The notes under the pieces were generated by a model, which saw nothing but the letters and a program-made list of their open reading frames with translations, was not told the DNA's origin and made no database searches. Positions 61,931 to 64,000 of a stretch of 64,000 bases of DNA are shown here, piece after piece. Both the position numbers and the translations under genes were made by a program. Within the stretch, counting starts at the first letter, position 1. Each line of letters opens with the position of its first letter. The stretch lies in contig OX438751.1 in assembly GCA_949316235.1 (NCBI GenBank), positions 21,204,801-21,268,800 of the forward strand. Direction: 5' to 3'. Source of the DNA: Oegoconia quadripuncta. Lineage: Eukaryota > Arthropoda > Insecta > Lepidoptera > Autostichidae.

Positions 61931-61999
61931 ATACAGGGTGAAATTTAATTCGTGTAATTCCTGTTCACTGGTGACTACGCACTGATTACGCACAACTTT

Positions 62000-62440
62000 T
62001 CTACCTTTGGCATTAAGGCTGCGCAGTTGTGAAATGCACTACCACAAAATATTCGTCGCGCTGAATCGCTTGCAGTGTTTAAACTGCGTCTAAAGGAATA
62101 TTATTTATCTCTTTAATGAATTGTATATACTGTTATATATATTTATGTGTATTTTATTATTGTACTTATTTATATGGTTTGTTTATTTTAGTAGGTGTAT
62201 ATCTTTGTATGTATTCCACTATTCCTATGTATTTTATATGTATCGTCTATGTATCTATTTATATTTAAAGCTATTCAGCTTTTACTTTGCACTATCCAAC
62301 TACTTATTAAAAAAGCTTCTTTAACTGAGGTTGTCTGGAAGAAATCGCTATCAGCGATCAAACCGCCTTTGTACACTTCATCATCTATGCTAAATGTTCT
62401 TTGTATTTTATTTTTTGTATGCAATAAAGAATTTAATAAT
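62000..62440 (+). mobile_element. CR1-like LINE 3' end
   Basis: 62003-62115 reads in broken frame FGIKAAQL-NALPQNIRRAES and LAVFKLRLKEYYLSL, the F---A--LWN-LP--IR-A-SL--FK-RLK C-terminal motif. A T-rich UTR follows, then GAGGTTGTCTGGAAGAAATC, GCTATCAGCGATCAAACCGC and TGCAATAAAGAATTTAAT. Confidence 0.75.
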
Positions 62441-62492
62441 CATAATAACTTTCCACTACGAACCATAGCCGAATTCATACATTCATATTATA

Positions 62493-63317
62493 CAGGGCGT
62501 CCCAAAGTTATGGGACATGAAGGGGAAGTACCTTAAATATTGTAGATAGTGAATTTTGCTCAAAGAAGACTTTATGTTATTTTTAAAAGTTAGTAATTCT
62601 GCATTCATAGATTTTCTAAAAATTACTTGCTTCGGCTGGGAATCGAACCGACTTAAATGTGAAAAAAAAAACACCCTACTTTTATGATGCCAATCGAAAG
62701 AATAGCTAAAAAATAATAACTCTGCCTAAGTAACATAGTATTTTAAAAGAAAGGAACAACATAAAATGATTGAGTCAAATTTCAAGAAAGTTATTTATTG
62801 CCGACGACGTTCGAAAAGTAGCGATATTATCATTCCAAAGATAACATTGATTATTCGTAAATAAGTACCCACTTCATAAAATAGGTACTAACATAGTTTT
62901 CCTTATTATAAGTGCACGTGTAGATGAAATGATAACAAGAGGGATCACATTTTGAGCATTTAATTAATTAATTTACAAAAAAATACCTACTTAATTGACT
63001 ACGGCAGTTTCATGTATGTTTTTTATTTGATTAAAATGATTAATTTCACGTTGTTCCTTTCTTTTAAAATACTATGTTACTTAGGCAGAGTTATTATTTT
63101 TTAGCTATTCTTTCGATTGGCATCATAAAAGTAGGGTGTTTTTTTTTTCACATTTGAGTCGGTTCGATTCCCAGCCGAAGCAAATAATTTTTAGAAAATC
63201 TATGAATGCAGAATTACTAACTTTTAAAAATAACATAAAGTCTTCTTTGAGCAAAATTCACTATCTACGATATTTAAGGTACTTCCCCTTCATGTCCCAT
63301 AACTTTGGGACGCCCTG
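62493..63317. mobile_element. Mariner/IS630-type inverted-repeat element, copy 2
   Basis: Starts CAGGGCGTCCCAAAGTTATG and ends in the reverse complement, with TA on both sides (62491-62492, 63318-63319). The arms are about 268 bp (62493-62760, 63050-63317) and nearly identical, so identical short frames appear in both. The centre keeps only a scrap of the transposase end (GATCACATTTTGAGCATTTA at about 62943, compare 15327). Each arm carries the outward GGTTCGATTCCCAG motif. It is related to, but clearly diverged from, copy 1. Confidence 0.88.
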
Positions 63318-63535
63318 TATAAAGTAAGATATTCTGAAGCCACCTTTAGTATGGAAGTCCAACAATTTTGGGCTTCCTACTGATATGGTTCATAGTGGTA
63401 AGTTGTTCGTAATCAGGAGTGGAGTCACCAGCGGAAAATTGTTGGATTTCAATAGTATAAGTGGTTTCAGAATGGTTTACTTTGTCGATAATCGAAATTT
63501 TTCTAATCGAATTCGACTACGGTTCCTTGGGAAAA
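63318..63535. other. Interior of outer CAGGGTG element
   Basis: Contains a diverged direct repeat of the arm region (GTTCGTAATCAGGAGTGGAG, TCACCAGCGG at 63407 compared with TTCGTAATCAAAGATTGGCG, TCACCAG at 63540). No coding sequence. Confidence 0.45.
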
Positions 63536-63603
63536 GTTTTTCGTAATCAAAGATTGGCGTCACCAGTTAATAGGAATTACACGAATTTAAATTCACCGTG
63601 TAT

Positions 63604-64000
63604 AACGCTTTATGCCATAGATGATAATTTGCATGACTGAGAGCGAAGCGTTATTGTAATATTCTTTTTACATTTGACTACACTGTTGACGGTGGTTAGT
63701 GCGTTGCGTCTGCGCAGCTATATATGTGGGAAAGACACATCATGATTTGATTTTAATGATTTCATGGTTTACATGATATCCAATTATTTTTTATTCACCA
63801 ATTTAATTTTCGAATGTTTTGTTCAAAGTTTTTTTATCGATAGGATCGTGCTATGCTCTCCTACCTCGTCTACACTTTACCGATAAGACAGGTTATACTG
63901 TTATTGTTCCATAATAGTAATACAAATAACTTGTTTATATTTTCTAAAAGTTTTGCAACAATGTTTGTTCATATAGGCATGTCCTTAAATACTACTTTAG
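63604..64000. other. Unassigned sequence
   Basis: One TATCGATA at about 63836. Nothing else recognised. Confidence 0.3.

Larger units (their letters stand above)
61934..63603. mobile_element. Outer CAGGGTG inverted-repeat element with nested insertions
   Basis: The left end TATACAGGGTGAAATTTAAT, TCGTGTAATTCCTGTTCACT, GGTGAC is matched in reverse complement at the right (GTCACCAGTTAATAGGAATT, ACACGAATTTAAATTCACCG, TGTATA). Pairing continues inward to AACTTTTC on both sides, giving arms of about 70 bp. A CR1-like LINE end and a mariner-type element lie between the arms. Confidence 0.7.

Noticed and set aside
62483..63327. Two near-identical 63-residue frames (MFFFSHLSRFDSQPKQ...)
   Set aside because: They are the two inverted arms of the mariner-type element read in the same way. 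Their identity comes from the arms, not from gene duplication.

Overview
The window looks like AT-rich nuclear DNA of an insect, most probably a moth or butterfly. This is inferred from the repeats: tRNA-derived SINEs, RTE-type LINE 3' ends of the kind common in Lepidoptera, CR1/Jockey-like LINE tails ending in TGCAATAAA-type sequence, the dispersed TTTATAATATTAGT repeat, and many short inverted-repeat elements. No complete host gene, true tRNA, rRNA, CRISPR array or prokaryotic operon is visible. Almost all open frames lie inside repeat remnants or are short chance frames.

For reference I name the families as follows. SINE-A has about 13 head-containing copies, a tRNA-like head and an ATTT or ATT tail. 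SINE-B is related to A but has a different tail. SINE-C is about 320 bp with its own tRNA-like head and ends in GTTGTGCATAAAAA. LINE remnants fall into an RTE group and several CR1/Jockey-like groups, all 5'-truncated. M1 to M6 are inverted-repeat (MITE-like) elements. Repeats E, F, G and H are unclassified dispersed sequences, each seen more than once here.

Layout: 0-12.6 kb is a mosaic of RTE and CR1 LINE ends, SINEs and palindromes. 12.65-12.9 kb holds a sequence with the form of an RNA polymerase II core promoter (CRE-like sites, TATA box, initiator). Just downstream, 12,982-18,698 is the best-defined object: a 5.7-kb non-autonomous LTR retrotransposon with two identical 144-bp LTRs, a 4-bp target duplication, a primer-binding-like site and a 19-base polypurine tract, but no gag or pol. 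It was invaded by a 1.04-kb mariner/IS630-type inverted-repeat element carrying a broken transposase C-terminus. 18.7-41 kb is again LINE and SINE debris, including a GATAA microsatellite that grew inside a SINE-C. 41.3-43.3 kb is the most gene-like stretch: a minus-strand open frame ending in a perfect GTAAGT donor, and a CpG-rich, repeat-poor block 1 to 1.7 kb upstream of it on that strand. 43.5-64 kb is mostly repeats, ending in a nested nest where an outer CAGGGTG inverted-repeat element contains a LINE end and a second mariner-type element.

The sequence does not show genes working together. What it shows is layered transposition: LTR element, then MITE; SINE into repeat F; microsatellite inside SINE. 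Alongside this are several large palindromes that could fold or give small RNAs. The strongest candidates for something new are the non-coding LTR element with its G-rich sense strand, the tRNA-like T-arm motif inside both arms of the two mariner-type elements, and the three-part inverted duplication near position 650. All family assignments are from reading motifs by eye; no database search was run.
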